Source of the DNA: Burkholderia dolosa
GTDB lineage: Bacteria; Pseudomonadota; Gammaproteobacteria; Burkholderiales; Burkholderiaceae
NCBI RefSeq assembly: GCF_902499135.1
Contig: NZ_CABVPR010000018.1
Span: 1-64,000 of the forward strand
DNA: 64,000 bases
Reading direction: 5' to 3'
The notes under the pieces are model-generated. The model was not told where the DNA came from, did no database searches, and saw nothing but the letters and a program-made list of their open reading frames with translations. Position numbers and translations under genes: made by a program. Position 1 is the stretch's first letter; each line of letters opens with the position of its first letter. Below are positions 1 to 10,000 of the stretch, one piece after another.

Positions 1-74
1 CGATTTCTTCATGACAAGGTTTCTCCTGCGGCCTCGCCACTAACTTTACAGTGGGATACTTTGGAGGGGGAAGG

Positions 75-1829
75 TCAGATCCAGTCGCGCATGTCCAGGA
101 ACGTATCGCCGACCGAATCGAGCATCAGCGTTGCCTTGAAAAAGAGGCCCGGCCGATCGGGATCGGTGCAGCGCGGCTGCAGTCCCGCGATATACGCGTC
201 GTCCATCGGCAGCGCATACGTCTTCCAGCCTTGCAGCGGGCGTTCGCCCAACCGAACCGTTGCCGTGATGCCTTTTCGGTCGATCAGGTCGTAGCCGTAG
301 TTCACTCGGCCCATGCCTTCGACGAGCACGTCCGGCGTGTTTCCGTTGTCCGGAAGCTCGACGTCGTCCCCGTCTCGCACCGCACGTAGTCCGTCGGCGA
401 GATAGCGCGGCATCTTCGGTCGCGCAATTGCCCCTACATATGAGCCGTCCACGAACACGGTCGCATAATCGTGCACGCCGCGCGCGGCGAGCGGTCCGCC
501 GACTCCACGCAGCTCGTCATGGCGGTAGAGGACGAAGCCGCAGTGCTGACCGTGTGCCTCCATAGGCCGGGGCGCGTCTGCGGTTACCACGGCAGGCGGC
601 AGGTTGTCCCACACCGACGCGTACAGATACGGATTCAATGCGTAGTCGCCGGCGAGCTCGAGCGTCCGTGGCGCGGCCGGCACGGGCGGTAGTGGGTCGC
701 GCAGGTGCGCCTGGATCAGTTCGCGATACCGGATGAAGTTCTCCGTCGCGCGGCCTTGCTCGTCGATCGGTGCGTAGTAGTCGTAGCTGGTGATGTCGGG
801 TTGATACTCGGCGGTCTCCTGATCGAGATTCGCGCCGGCCGTGAAGCCGAAGCTCGTTCCGCCATGAATCACGTAAATGCTGAACGACAGGCCGTACTTC
901 ATAAAATCGGCCAGTTCGCGCGAAATGTCCGCGTCGGTTCCCTGAAACTTCTGATCGCCCCAATGCGTGAAGAAGCCGGGATACAGCTCTCCGCCCATGA
1001 CGGTCGAGCCGGGGAACAGGTCGCGAATCTTCGCGATGTCGTGCGCCTTCGGTCCACTCAGGCCGATCGCGCATCCGTCTAGCGCCGTGCGGTTTTCCTG
1101 CAGCTGCTTGACACCGTCGTCGGTGAAGAACGGGCCGGCGATGCCGCTGTCGATCCACGCCTGGCGGATCTCTTCGAGGTAAGCGACATCGTTGCCGTAG
1201 CTCGCATACTCGTTCTCGATCTGCAGCATGAGGATCGGTCCGCCGCTCGCCGACATGAGCGGCCGAACGCGCGGCGCGAGCTCCGCGATGTACGCACGTG
1301 CCGCTGCCATGAAGCGAGGGTCGCAGTGCGATCCAACACGAAGCTGAATGTCGTCATGCGCGAGCAGGCGCGCCGGAATGCCACCGAGGTCCCACTCGCC
1401 GCAGATGTACGGGCCCGGACGCAGCAGCACCCACATGCCTTCGTCCTGGCAGAGCCGGATAAACGCGTCAACGTCGCGCCGGTCCGTATCGAAGTCGAAC
1501 TTGCCTTCGGCCGTCTCGTGAAAATTCCACATGATGTACACGGCGATGGTATTCATGCCCATCGCCTTCGCCATCTGAATCCGATGTCGCCAGTACTCGC
1601 GCGGGATTCGCGCTGGGTGCATTTCCCCGCTACGAATCTGGAACGGTGCGCCGTCGAGCAGGAACGTTACGCCATCGTCGCCGAAGGTCAGCTCGTGGTG
1701 GCGCCCGTCGTTCGGCAAAGGCGCCGAGAGAATCTGCCGCGGCTCAAATTTCGCGGCCACTTGATCGCGACCGCATGCCCCGAGCAGCGGCATCAGCGCC
1801 GCCGCTGTCAAAAAATTCCGTCTGTTCAA
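75..1829 (-). CDS. GH35 family beta-galactosidase-like lipoprotein
   Basis: Secreted glycoside hydrolase of family 35, expected to release terminal beta-galactosyl residues outside the cytoplasm. The family shows in the N-terminal barrel: LRPGPYICGEWDLGG, the IENEY motif that carries the acid/base Glu, and GGELYPGFFTHWG with the likely nucleophile Glu. I chose the TTG at 1829 because it gives an N-terminus MNRRNFLTAAALMPLLGAC, which has a twin-arginine-like RRNFL and a lipobox (LGAC), so a Tat-exported lipoprotein is likely. A longer TTG start at 1886 is also open but adds a Pro/Arg-rich stretch before the signal. About 585 residues, normal for single-barrel GH35 enzymes with C-terminal beta domains. 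It stands alone with no sugar transporter beside it. Family sure; substrate not known. Confidence 0.86.
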   Translation of the reverse strand: MNRRNFLTAAALMPLLGACGRDQVAAKFEPRQILSAPLPNDGRHHELTFGDDGVTFLLDGAPFQIRSGEMHPARIPREYWRHRIQMAKAMGMNTIAVYIMWNFHETAEGKFDFDTDRRDVDAFIRLCQDEGMWVLLRPGPYICGEWDLGGIPARLLAHDDIQLRVGSHCDPRFMAAARAYIAELAPRVRPLMSASGGPILMLQIENEYASYGNDVAYLEEIRQAWIDSGIAGPFFTDDGVKQLQENRTALDGCAIGLSGPKAHDIAKIRDLFPGSTVMGGELYPGFFTHWGDQKFQGTDADISRELADFMKYGLSFSIYVIHGGTSFGFTAGANLDQETAEYQPDITSYDYYAPIDEQGRATENFIRYRELIQAHLRDPLPPVPAAPRTLELAGDYALNPYLYASVWDNLPPAVVTADAPRPMEAHGQHCGFVLYRHDELRGVGGPLAARGVHDYATVFVDGSYVGAIARPKMPRYLADGLRAVRDGDDVELPDNGNTPDVLVEGMGRVNYGYDLIDRKGITATVRLGERPLQGWKTYALPMDDAYIAGLQPRCTDPDRPGLFFKATLMLDSVGDTFLDMRDWI

Positions 1830-2423
1830 AACTTGTGGTCCGCTTCTTCTTGTTGGTGGTCGCGCCGGCCCCGGCTCGCCTTTCAATCGCGCGACATTAT
1901 CTTATGAATGCGCTTCTTTCGTTTGGGCGTTGGTGTCCGTATCGGCTACCTCGGACTGCGTTTCCAATTGAACGTGAAGCGCTGCCGTATAACGCCGAGA
2001 AGAATGCGGAAACCGCCATTGGGAAATCGGCCACGGCTCGGAACCGCCGAGAGCTTCAAACGATTTGTACTCACTCGGGTCGCTCGGACATGGCCTCCAG
2101 CGGCACCCAACCGAAGAACGGGTTACGGAATTTCCGCAACAGCCACACTTCGCCTGAAACGGCACTATCGCACCGCCGTTGCGCCCCGTTTTCCTGTCAC
2201 GTCGCCGTCACGATCTGCCCATACTGTGGGACCTTCTCGTCGCCGCCCTCAGTCCGGGCCACGGTTATAGGCGTCCTCCGCCGACGAGCGTCAGAACGGT
2301 CACCGGTCGCTCGAAACCGCGTTCCTGGCCTGCATGCCCATGCGACCGGCATTGCCCATTTCACCCTACAACACGATCGACACCGATCCGCGCCGGATCG
2401 CAGTCGATCAGGAGACGGCAACC
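1830..2423. other. Gene-poor stretch, about 590 bp
   Basis: Between the divergent GH35 gene and the small protein gene at 2424. All longer open frames here overlap each other on both strands and have no ribosome binding site. The only coding-like signal is the short minus-strand scrap listed at 2071-2196. The promoter of the GH35 gene should lie near 1890-1950, which is locally AT-richer, but no convincing -35/-10 pair was found. Confidence 0.5.
2071..2196 (-). pseudogene. Possible C-terminal gene remnant
   Basis: On the minus strand a 41-codon frame opens right after a stop and ends in TGA at 2073-2071. Its residues look protein-like (VWLLRKFRNPFFGWVPLEAM near the end) and unlike the neighbouring random frames. 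There is no start codon with a ribosome binding site, so it would be the tail of a lost gene. I cannot name a family. Weak evidence, resting on residue composition only. Confidence 0.25.
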
Positions 2424-2627
2424 ATGTTGAGCCCGCATGAATTTTCGATGCTGCTGCGCGTCGCCCGTGCGCCGGACAGCGTCGACCCGACGAATCCGGC
2501 GTTTGCCGTGCTCGTCGAAAAGCAGCTGGTGGACCACACGCAGATGCGCGTGAGCGCGGTCGCCGCGCGCCCGGCGCTCACGCCGATCGGACAGATGCTG
2601 CTCGCACGTTTCGACGAAGCGGCGTGA
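2424..2627 (+). CDS. Small conserved hypothetical protein (67 aa)
   Basis: A short soluble protein beginning MLSPHEFSMLLRV and ending in LARFDEAA. The ATG at 2424 is preceded by a good ribosome binding site (AGGAGACGGCAACC), whereas the longer upstream extension has none, so the short form is chosen. No signal peptide, membrane segment or known motif is visible. The helical, charged composition suggests a compact helical fold. Function not recognised. It sits alone, convergent with the binding-protein gene. Confidence 0.65.
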   Translation: MLSPHEFSMLLRVARAPDSVDPTNPAFAVLVEKQLVDHTQMRVSAVAARPALTPIGQMLLARFDEAA

Positions 2628-2736
2628 CGGAGCGCGGCAGCCTCACGCGTCGCGCGCTCGTCGTCGAAGCGGCACAACGAAGCGCGTGACGCCGCGAAAC
2701 ACCGCCTCGACCCGTCACCCCGGCGACTCGAAACGC

Positions 2737-3537
2737 TTACTGCGCGACCGGCACCGTCACATCGCTGCCGAACCAGTGCATCGAGATTTTCTTCAGCGTG
2801 CCGTCCTTGCGCAGCGACTCCAGCGCATCGTTGATCGCCTTCTCGAACTTCGGATTGCCCTTGCGGAACGGGATCGCCATTTCCTGCTTGCCGCCGTTCA
2901 GCACCGCACCTGCGCGCAGCGGCAGATTCGACGTCTTGATCATGTACGGCAGCATCAGCCGATCGTCGAGCGTCGCCTCGATGCGGCCCGCCGCGAGATC
3001 GCGCAGCTTCTCCGGCGCGCCCGGATACGTCTGCACCTCGATACCCGGCACGCTGCGCGCCATCTGGTCGTAGTTGGTGCCGAGCGTCACGCCGAGCTTC
3101 TTGCCCTTGAAGTCTTCGAGCGACTTGAAGTCGCGCTTGTCGTCCTTGCGCTGAATCAGCTGCGCGGCGGAATACGTGTACGGCTCGCTGAAGTCGAGCG
3201 CTTCCTTGCGCTGCGGCGTGATCGTCACCTGGTTCACGATCACGTCGAACTTGCCGGCCTGCAGGCCCGCGATGATGCCGCTCCATTCGGTCGGAATGAA
3301 CTGCGTCTTCACGCCCAGCTTGCCGGCGACCGCATTCGCGACGTCGACGTCGAAACCTTCGAGCTGCCCCGACGTGCCGCGCGAGTTGAACGGCGGATAC
3401 GTGCCTTCGAGGCCGACGCGCAGGACGCCGGCTTTCTTCACCGAATCGAGCAGGTCTTCGGCATGCGCGGCGACGGCGGTAAAACCGAGGGCCGACGCGA
3501 GCAGCAGGCCCGACAGCAGGAACTTCGAACGTTTCAT
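2737..3537 (-). CDS. Amino-acid (cystine-type) ABC transporter substrate-binding protein
   Basis: Periplasmic solute-binding protein of family 3 (SBP_bac_3), most like the cystine/polar amino acid binders (FliY/TcyJ group). The start at 3537 gives a clear Sec signal peptide (MKRSKFLLSGLLLASALGF, cleavage near AHA-ED) and has a ribosome binding site GGAG 7 bases upstream; the frame extends further but without one. The mature part opens with the family phrase GVLRVGLEGTYPPFN, followed by LEGFDVDVANAVAGKLG and the hinge TLGTNYDQ. About 266 residues, a typical length. No permease or ATPase gene is adjacent, so it must serve a transporter encoded elsewhere or act as an orphan. Exact ligand not certain. 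Confidence 0.9.
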   Translation of the reverse strand: MKRSKFLLSGLLLASALGFTAVAAHAEDLLDSVKKAGVLRVGLEGTYPPFNSRGTSGQLEGFDVDVANAVAGKLGVKTQFIPTEWSGIIAGLQAGKFDVIVNQVTITPQRKEALDFSEPYTYSAAQLIQRKDDKRDFKSLEDFKGKKLGVTLGTNYDQMARSVPGIEVQTYPGAPEKLRDLAAGRIEATLDDRLMLPYMIKTSNLPLRAGAVLNGGKQEMAIPFRKGNPKFEKAINDALESLRKDGTLKKISMHWFGSDVTVPVAQ

Positions 3538-3862
3538 TGCAGATCTCCAGTTTCCGTGTGGTGTGGGAAAGGGCCGGGCACCGGCCAAGGGCCGGCCGCA
3601 ATACGTGCACGTAGGACCCTACTCGCAACCGCGCCGCGCCGAAAGTCGAATTGGCCCTGATTGCAATCGATTTCAGCGGCGGGAGAGGGCTGCCGGGTCG
3701 AGGTAACCGGTGTACCGGAAACGCTTTCGAAACCCCGGATGACGCACTTTTAAATCGCGTCAGTTTTACGAGAAACGCCGAAATTTATATGTAAAATCGC
3801 GCGAGCGAAGTCGAACGCTCGCGCCGTCCGAGGGCGCGCCAAAAGAAGAAAAGGCCGTAGCC
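3538..3862. promoter_or_regulatory. Divergent intergenic region, binding protein / vgrG
   Basis: 325 bp between the divergent binding-protein gene and vgrG. The vgrG-proximal 110 bp are clearly AT-richer than the flanks (around 3740-3800, with TTTTAAAT and AAATTTATATGTAAAAT), which fits a promoter for the vgrG-rhs-immunity transcript. No strict sigma-70 or sigma-54 match is claimed. Confidence 0.35.
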
Positions 3863-6800
3863 ATGAACATGCAGAACACGATAGCCGCATTGCGCGGCGG
3901 GTTGCTTCAGCAGGACCGGCTGTTGAAGCTCGATACGCCGTTGGGAGCCGACGTACTGACGGTGCAGCGCGCGGCGGGCCGCTCGCGCATCGGACGCGCG
4001 TACGAGTTCACGCTCGACCTGCTGGCGGCGGATGGCGGTCTGGAACTTAAAAAACTGATCGCGCATCCCGTCACGTTGTGGCTCCAGCAAGGCGATCGCA
4101 GCTATCGGCCGATCAACGGCTACGTACATACCGCGCGGCGGCTCGGCGCCGACGGCGGGCTGACGACGTACCAGCTTACCTTCGCGGATTTCACCCATTT
4201 CCTGAAGTTTCGCCGCGATCAGCGCATCTGGAGCGACACGGCGGTCGACCAGATCATCTCCGACGTGCTGAATCGCCATCCGCAGGCGCAAGGGCATTTC
4301 CGGTTCGCGCTGTCGAAGCCGCTGCCGGTCCGCTCGTACACGCGACAGAGCGAAACGGACTGGAACTTCATGCATCGCTTGATGGAGGACGAGGGCCTGT
4401 ACTGCGCATGGCAGCAGGCGGACGATGGCAAGTCGCACACGCTGGTGATCACGGACAACCTGCAGGCGTTCGCGCCGCTGTCGCCGCAAACGGTTCGCTT
4501 CTATCGCGGCGGAGCAGCGAGCGAGATCGACGCGTTCACGCAGTGGTCGGGCACGCGCACGCTGCAAAGCGTGACGCGCACGACGCGCACGTTCGACTAC
4601 AAAAATCCATCGCAGCCATCGAACCCGAAGGGTACGTCTTTGCCGACGATGGGCGGCCAGGGCGAACTGCCCGATCAATTGCAGGTGTACGAGTACACCG
4701 GTGCGTACACATACCTCGATCAATCGCGCGGCGATCATCTGACGAAGATTCGCATGGAGCAATGGGAGTCGCAGGCGAAGCGCTTTCATGGCGCGGGTGG
4801 CGTGCGTGCGATCGATGCGGGCCGCCGCTTCACGCTGGCCGATCATCCCGAACACGATCGCGATCCGGCCGATCAGCGCGAGTTCGCAACAATCGAAGTC
4901 GCATGGTGGATCGAGAACAATCTGCCGGTCGCGACCGGCGGCGCCGACTTTCCGCACAGCCTGCGCGATGTGCTCGCGCACGCGAGCGAACGCCATGGCG
5001 CCGACCCGGCGTTTCGTGTGCCGCATGCGGACGGCTCGGCGGGCTTCTATCTCGTCGAAGTGGAAGCGCAGCGCGCGAGCGTGCCGTATCGCAGCGCGTT
5101 CGAACACGAGAAGCCGAAAATGCATCTCGAGACGGCGATCGTCGTCGGGCCGCCGGGCGAGGAAGTCTATACGGACGAGCTGAACCGGATTCGCGTGCAG
5201 TTCGTATGGGACCGCGTCAATCCGGGCAACGAGAACGCGTCGTGCTGGATGCGCGTCGTGCAGTCGGATACCGGCGGCGGCTACGGCGGCGTGCACGTGC
5301 CGCGTATCGGCGAGGAAGTGCTGATCGACTACGTCGGCGGCGACTGCGATCGGCCGCTGGTCGTGGGCCGTGTATACAACGGCGCGAAGCGGCCGCAGTG
5401 GCATAGCGACGGGATCCTGTCCGGGTATCGATCGAAGGAATACGCGGGCAGCGGCTACAACCAGCTCGTAATGGACGACGCAACCGGGCAGAACCGTGTG
5501 CAGTTGATGAGCAGCACCGCGAACAGCCTGCTGCACCTGGGCTACATCATCGACCAGAACGGCAATGCGCGCGGGTCGTACCTGGGCAGCGGGTTCGATC
5601 TGCGCTCGGACGCGTACGGCGCGGTGCGGGCCAGTCAAGGGCTGTACGTGACTACGCACCCGAAAGCGCCGAACAGCCAGCCGCTGGACGTGAAGGAAGC
5701 ACAGCAGCAACTGGTGACGGGCGAGGGCCTGCTCGAGGCGATGTCGAGCGTGAGCGAACAGCATCAGGCGGAAAGCCTGAAGGAAGCGCACGACGCGATG
5801 CGCGCGTTCGCCGATGCGACGCAAAGCAGCGTGTCGGGCAATGCGTCGGGCGGGCGCACGGCGGGCGGCGGAACGGGCAGCGCGAATGCGTTCAAGGAGC
5901 CGGTGATGCTGTTCGGCAGCCCGTCGGGGATCGGAATGTCGACGCAGCAGTCGGTGCACCTGGTCGCGAACGATCACGTGAACGTCGCGACCGGGCAGAG
6001 CGTGCACGTCGCGGCGGGTAAATCGCTGATTGCGAGCATCGGTCAGAAGCTGAGTCTGTTCGTGCAGAACGCGGGGATGAAGCTGTTCGCGGGCAAGGGC
6101 AAGGTGGAGATCCAGGCGCAGTCGGACAACGTGGAAGTGACCGCACAGAAGGCGGTGAAGGTGGTATCCGCCACCGATCGGATCGAGATCGCGGCCGATC
6201 AGGGGATTCTGCTGACGAGCGGCGGCGCGTACATCCGTATCAAGGATGGAAACATCGAGGTGCATGCGCCCGGGAAGATCGACGTGAAGGGCGCATCGCA
6301 TACGTTCGCCGGGCCGGCGAGCATGGGCTATCCGCTTCCGAGCCCGCGGCCGGACCAGCCGGGGCAACTGGAGCTGTTTCACAAGTACGCGAACGGCGAG
6401 GCGGTCAAGGGCGGACTGTTCACGGTGAGAGACGTGAATGGCGCCGTGCTGAAGAAGGGCGCGCTCGACAACAGCGGCTATACGGTCGTGAGCGGGCTGC
6501 CGCCCGGCGCCGTGCGTGTCGAGTTCGGGAAGGAGCCGCGCGAGTCCGATCAACCGGCGAACTACTTCAAGCACCCGCAGTGGCCGGTCGAGCCTGTTGC
6601 GCCTTCGCCCGAAGCCGCACAGGTTGCGGCGACGGGGCAGCTTGCGAGCCAGTTGCAAGGGTTGGCGCCTGCCGCCGCGACCGCAGCGATGGGCTTGGCG
6701 AGCGGCGGCGGTGCGGGCGCTGCGCTGGGTGGGCTGGCGAGCTCCGCGTTGCCGGCCGCGGCGACTGCGGTCGGCGGCGCGGGCGCCGCCTCGGCGATAC

Positions 6801-7039
6801 AGGCGGCGTCGAGCCTGAGCGGCGCCGCGAGGCAGGTGGCCGGGATGGTGCAGGCCGCAAGACAAGGCGGACTCGCTGCGCTGGCGATGCCGGCTGCGAA
6901 CGCGGCGTCCGGCGCGCTGCAGCACGCGTTGCCCGACGTCGGTGGCGTCGCGGGCAAGGGCGCCACGGCGGTCGCGTCCACTGCGGTCAGCGGCATCAAA
7001 CTGCCGACGAGCGGCTTCGGCGGACCGCTGCAATCCTGA
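3863..7039 (+). CDS. vgrG: T6SS spike protein VgrG with TTR-like domain and Ala-rich tail
   Basis: Trimeric tip of the T6SS needle that also carries effectors. Residues about 20-400 are the gp27-like base (LLKLDTPLGADVLTVQ, SRIGRAYEFTLDLL). Residues 440-505 are the gp5-type OB fold (RIRVQFVWDRVNPGNENAS, then GEEVLIDYVGGDCDRPLVVG). Residues about 680-800 are the DUF2345 beta-needle with periodic valines. Residues about 826-890 resemble a transthyretin-like Ig fold (GGLFTVRDVNGAVLKKG), a domain known in other VgrGs to dock effectors. The last 150 residues are Ala/Gly-rich and mildly hydrophobic. The start has AAGG 10 bases upstream. It is followed 56 bp later by the rhs gene with no Tap- or EagR-type chaperone gene between, so a direct VgrG-tail to Rhs contact is an inference. 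Confidence 0.95.
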   Translation: MNMQNTIAALRGGLLQQDRLLKLDTPLGADVLTVQRAAGRSRIGRAYEFTLDLLAADGGLELKKLIAHPVTLWLQQGDRSYRPINGYVHTARRLGADGGLTTYQLTFADFTHFLKFRRDQRIWSDTAVDQIISDVLNRHPQAQGHFRFALSKPLPVRSYTRQSETDWNFMHRLMEDEGLYCAWQQADDGKSHTLVITDNLQAFAPLSPQTVRFYRGGAASEIDAFTQWSGTRTLQSVTRTTRTFDYKNPSQPSNPKGTSLPTMGGQGELPDQLQVYEYTGAYTYLDQSRGDHLTKIRMEQWESQAKRFHGAGGVRAIDAGRRFTLADHPEHDRDPADQREFATIEVAWWIENNLPVATGGADFPHSLRDVLAHASERHGADPAFRVPHADGSAGFYLVEVEAQRASVPYRSAFEHEKPKMHLETAIVVGPPGEEVYTDELNRIRVQFVWDRVNPGNENASCWMRVVQSDTGGGYGGVHVPRIGEEVLIDYVGGDCDRPLVVGRVYNGAKRPQWHSDGILSGYRSKEYAGSGYNQLVMDDATGQNRVQLMSSTANSLLHLGYIIDQNGNARGSYLGSGFDLRSDAYGAVRASQGLYVTTHPKAPNSQPLDVKEAQQQLVTGEGLLEAMSSVSEQHQAESLKEAHDAMRAFADATQSSVSGNASGGRTAGGGTGSANAFKEPVMLFGSPSGIGMSTQQSVHLVANDHVNVATGQSVHVAAGKSLIASIGQKLSLFVQNAGMKLFAGKGKVEIQAQSDNVEVTAQKAVKVVSATDRIEIAADQGILLTSGGAYIRIKDGNIEVHAPGKIDVKGASHTFAGPASMGYPLPSPRPDQPGQLELFHKYANGEAVKGGLFTVRDVNGAVLKKGALDNSGYTVVSGLPPGAVRVEFGKEPRESDQPANYFKHPQWPVEPVAPSPEAAQVAATGQLASQLQGLAPAAATAAMGLASGGGAGAALGGLASSALPAAATAVGGAGAASAIQAASSLSGAARQVAGMVQAARQGGLAALAMPAANAASGALQHALPDVGGVAGKGATAVASTAVSGIKLPTSGFGGPLQS

Positions 7040-7095
7040 GAGGGCGGCGTGTTAGCCGTCGAGCACAACGAATCGCGAATCGAACGAACAACGAC

Positions 7096-10000
7096 ATGGG
7101 ACAAGAACTTCCACCGGGTGCCGAGAGGGAACAGGCCGTTTCCTGGCTCAGCGACATTTCGACGAAGGATGTCGCGGCGGGGGGCGATCGCATCAATCAG
7201 TGGCTGCTCAGCATCAGCGGCAATCACATTTCGTTCGAGGATCTCAAAACCGTCGCGAGCGCAGTGCCGATCATCGGTAACCTGATGGCGTTTTACGACG
7301 CGGTGTGCGACATCGTGACGATCATCGAGAAGCGCAGCGCCGACTTGCTCGATTACCTTGGACTTGCAATCAACTTGATCGGCGTCATTCCGGTTCCGCC
7401 GCCGCTGGCGTCGTTCCGGATGTCGGCGCGTCCGTTGCTGGCGCTCGTGCGCAACCAGTTGCTCGTGTCGCGCGGCAACCTCGGGGCGGCGCTCATTTCC
7501 GTGCTGGTCACGCACGTCAATGCCGCGGCGGCGAGCGAGATCGAGAGCTTTCTGAAGACCTTGCAGCAAGTCCTCGTCGAGCTGCTCAACGACTGCGCGG
7601 CGAAAGCGCAGGAACTGATGGTCGGCATCGCGAACGGACTCGAACTCGCGCTGCAGGGGCAGCTTTTCGACAGCAGCGGGAACGTGCGGCGCACCGAGCA
7701 GATCGCCCGAAAAATGGACGAACGGTCCTGGTACAACCCGATGCTCGTGGTCGACGCGATCGAGTACGGCTACGAAGGCTCGGTCGCGCTGGGGAAGGAA
7801 GCCGGAAACGCGGTGGCCGGGACGGCCGCGAAACTCGCGCCGGACTCGTGGCTGCAACCGTTCCGCGACATCGTCGCGTTCCTGAAGACCGAAGCGCCGA
7901 AAGTCGCGAAGGCGATCCGCGATTTGAACGGCAGCGAAGAAGGCAAGATGCTGTGGCTCATCGCGCAGCTGCTCGAGGCCGTGGCTCGCGTGCGCGCGCG
8001 AGCGAAGCTGCATGAAAGGGCGGCGGACGTGCCGCCCGGCGGCAAGGGGCAAGCACAGCACGAGCGTCCGCAGCAGCCGCTCGGTGCAATCGGACAAGAG
8101 ACGAAGGCGGCCGGTGCAGGTGCGAGCCCGTGCAAAGGCTGTCCGATCGCTTCGCCCGGCTCGATCGATTTCGCGTTCGGCGACGAGACGTTTACGCATA
8201 CCGACTTCGAATTGCCCGGCGCGCTTCCGCTCGTATGGGCGCGAACGTATCGCTCGCGCCTGTCCGCATACGACGACGGCGAACTCGGCGCGCGGTGGCT
8301 CACGCCGTACACAACCCGCATCGATGTCGAAGGCGACACCTGGTTCTACCGCGACGCCAGCGGACGCAGCATTGAATATCCGGCCCTTGCAGTCGGCGGC
8401 GTGCACGACGATCTCGCGGAAAACCTGACGCTGTCGCGCCTCGACGAGACGTGGGCGACGATCGCATACGGTCACGACGTACTGCTCGTGTATGAGCGGC
8501 GCGGCACCGCGTTCCGCCTCGCAATGCAGAAGGACCGTGCGGGAAATACGATCACGCTCGACTACGATGCGCTCGATCGCGTGGCGCGACTGATCGATGC
8601 CGGCGGCAACGTGCTGTCGTTCGAGCACGACAAGCACGGGCGGATCGTATCGATCGAGCAAGTCCTGGAGGACGGCAAGCGTCGCGCACTGGCATCTTAT
8701 GCGTACGACGAAGCGGGCGACCTGGTGCGGGCGACCGACCGGCACGGCAACAGCTGGCGCTACGAGTACCGTCGACACCTCGTCACGCGCTATACCGACC
8801 GTACGGGGCGCGGAATGACGCTCGAATGGGACGGTGCCGACGCGGACGACAACGCGCACGCCAAGTGCGTACACGAGTACGCGGACGACGGCAGCCTCGA
8901 CATCCGCCTTTCGTGGCATCCGAACATCCGGCTGACCTACGTGACCGACGCGCTTGGTCAGGTGACGCGCTACTACTACAACGTCCGCGGGTACGTTTAC
9001 CGGATCGCGTATCCGGACGGAACCGAGGAATGGTTCCGGCGCGACGAGCACAACGATCTGACGCTCCACATCTTGCAGGACGGCAGTATCGAGCAGATGC
9101 GTTACGACGCGCGTGGCAACCGTACGTGGCACGAACGCGCGGACGGCAGCATCGTCGAGATGGCATACGACGACAAGGATCAGATGATCCGGCTCGTCGA
9201 TCCGAACGGGCACGTGTGGCAACGCAAGTACGACGACGCCGGCAATCTCGTCGAGGAGCTCGATCCGCTCGGGCGCACGACGAAATATGCGTACAACGAC
9301 AAGGGATTGCCGACGCAGATCGTCGACGCGAAGGGCGGCTCGAAGATGCTCGAATACAACGACGCCGGTCAGCTCACGGGCTACACGGACTGCTCCGGAA
9401 AGAAGATGGAGTGGCGGTACGACGACATCGGCCGCGTGATCGAGACCAAGGATGCGTCCGGTGGCGCGATCGCCTACGGTTACGGCGCGAACGGTCAACT
9501 GGCGGAAATTCGTTCGCCGGCCGGTGTCGAGCAGGTGCAGTACGACGCCGAGGGAAGGCTGCTGCGGCACACCGATCAGCTGAACCGGTCGACGCGATAC
9601 AGCTATGACGCCGCCGGGCGCGTCGCCAGCCGCGCGGATGCGCTGGGACAGACGATTGCGTATCGCTACGATCGTCTCGGGCGGCTGACCGCGCTGACCG
9701 ATGCGAACTTTGCGACGTACCGGTTCCACTACGATCCTGCGGGACGTCTGGTCGAAGAAATCAGCTTCGACGGCAAGTCGACGCGTTATCAGTACGACAA
9801 CGAAAGCGGCAGCCTCGTGTCCGTCGACGAAGCCGGCTGCGTGACGTCGATGGATCTCGACGCGAACGGCCGGCTGCTGAAGCGCGTATCCGGCGACAGC
9901 GACGAGAGGTTTGCGTACGACCGGAGCGGGCGACTGATCGAAGCGGTGAACCGGTACAGCCGCCTGCAGTTTTTCTTCGATCCGGTCGGCAATCTCGTCC

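Noticed and set aside
3785-7033. Long minus-strand open frame of over 1000 codons opposite vgrG
   Set aside because: Arg/His/Ala-rich shadow of a high-GC gene, no domain, and vgrG on the other strand is unmistakable.
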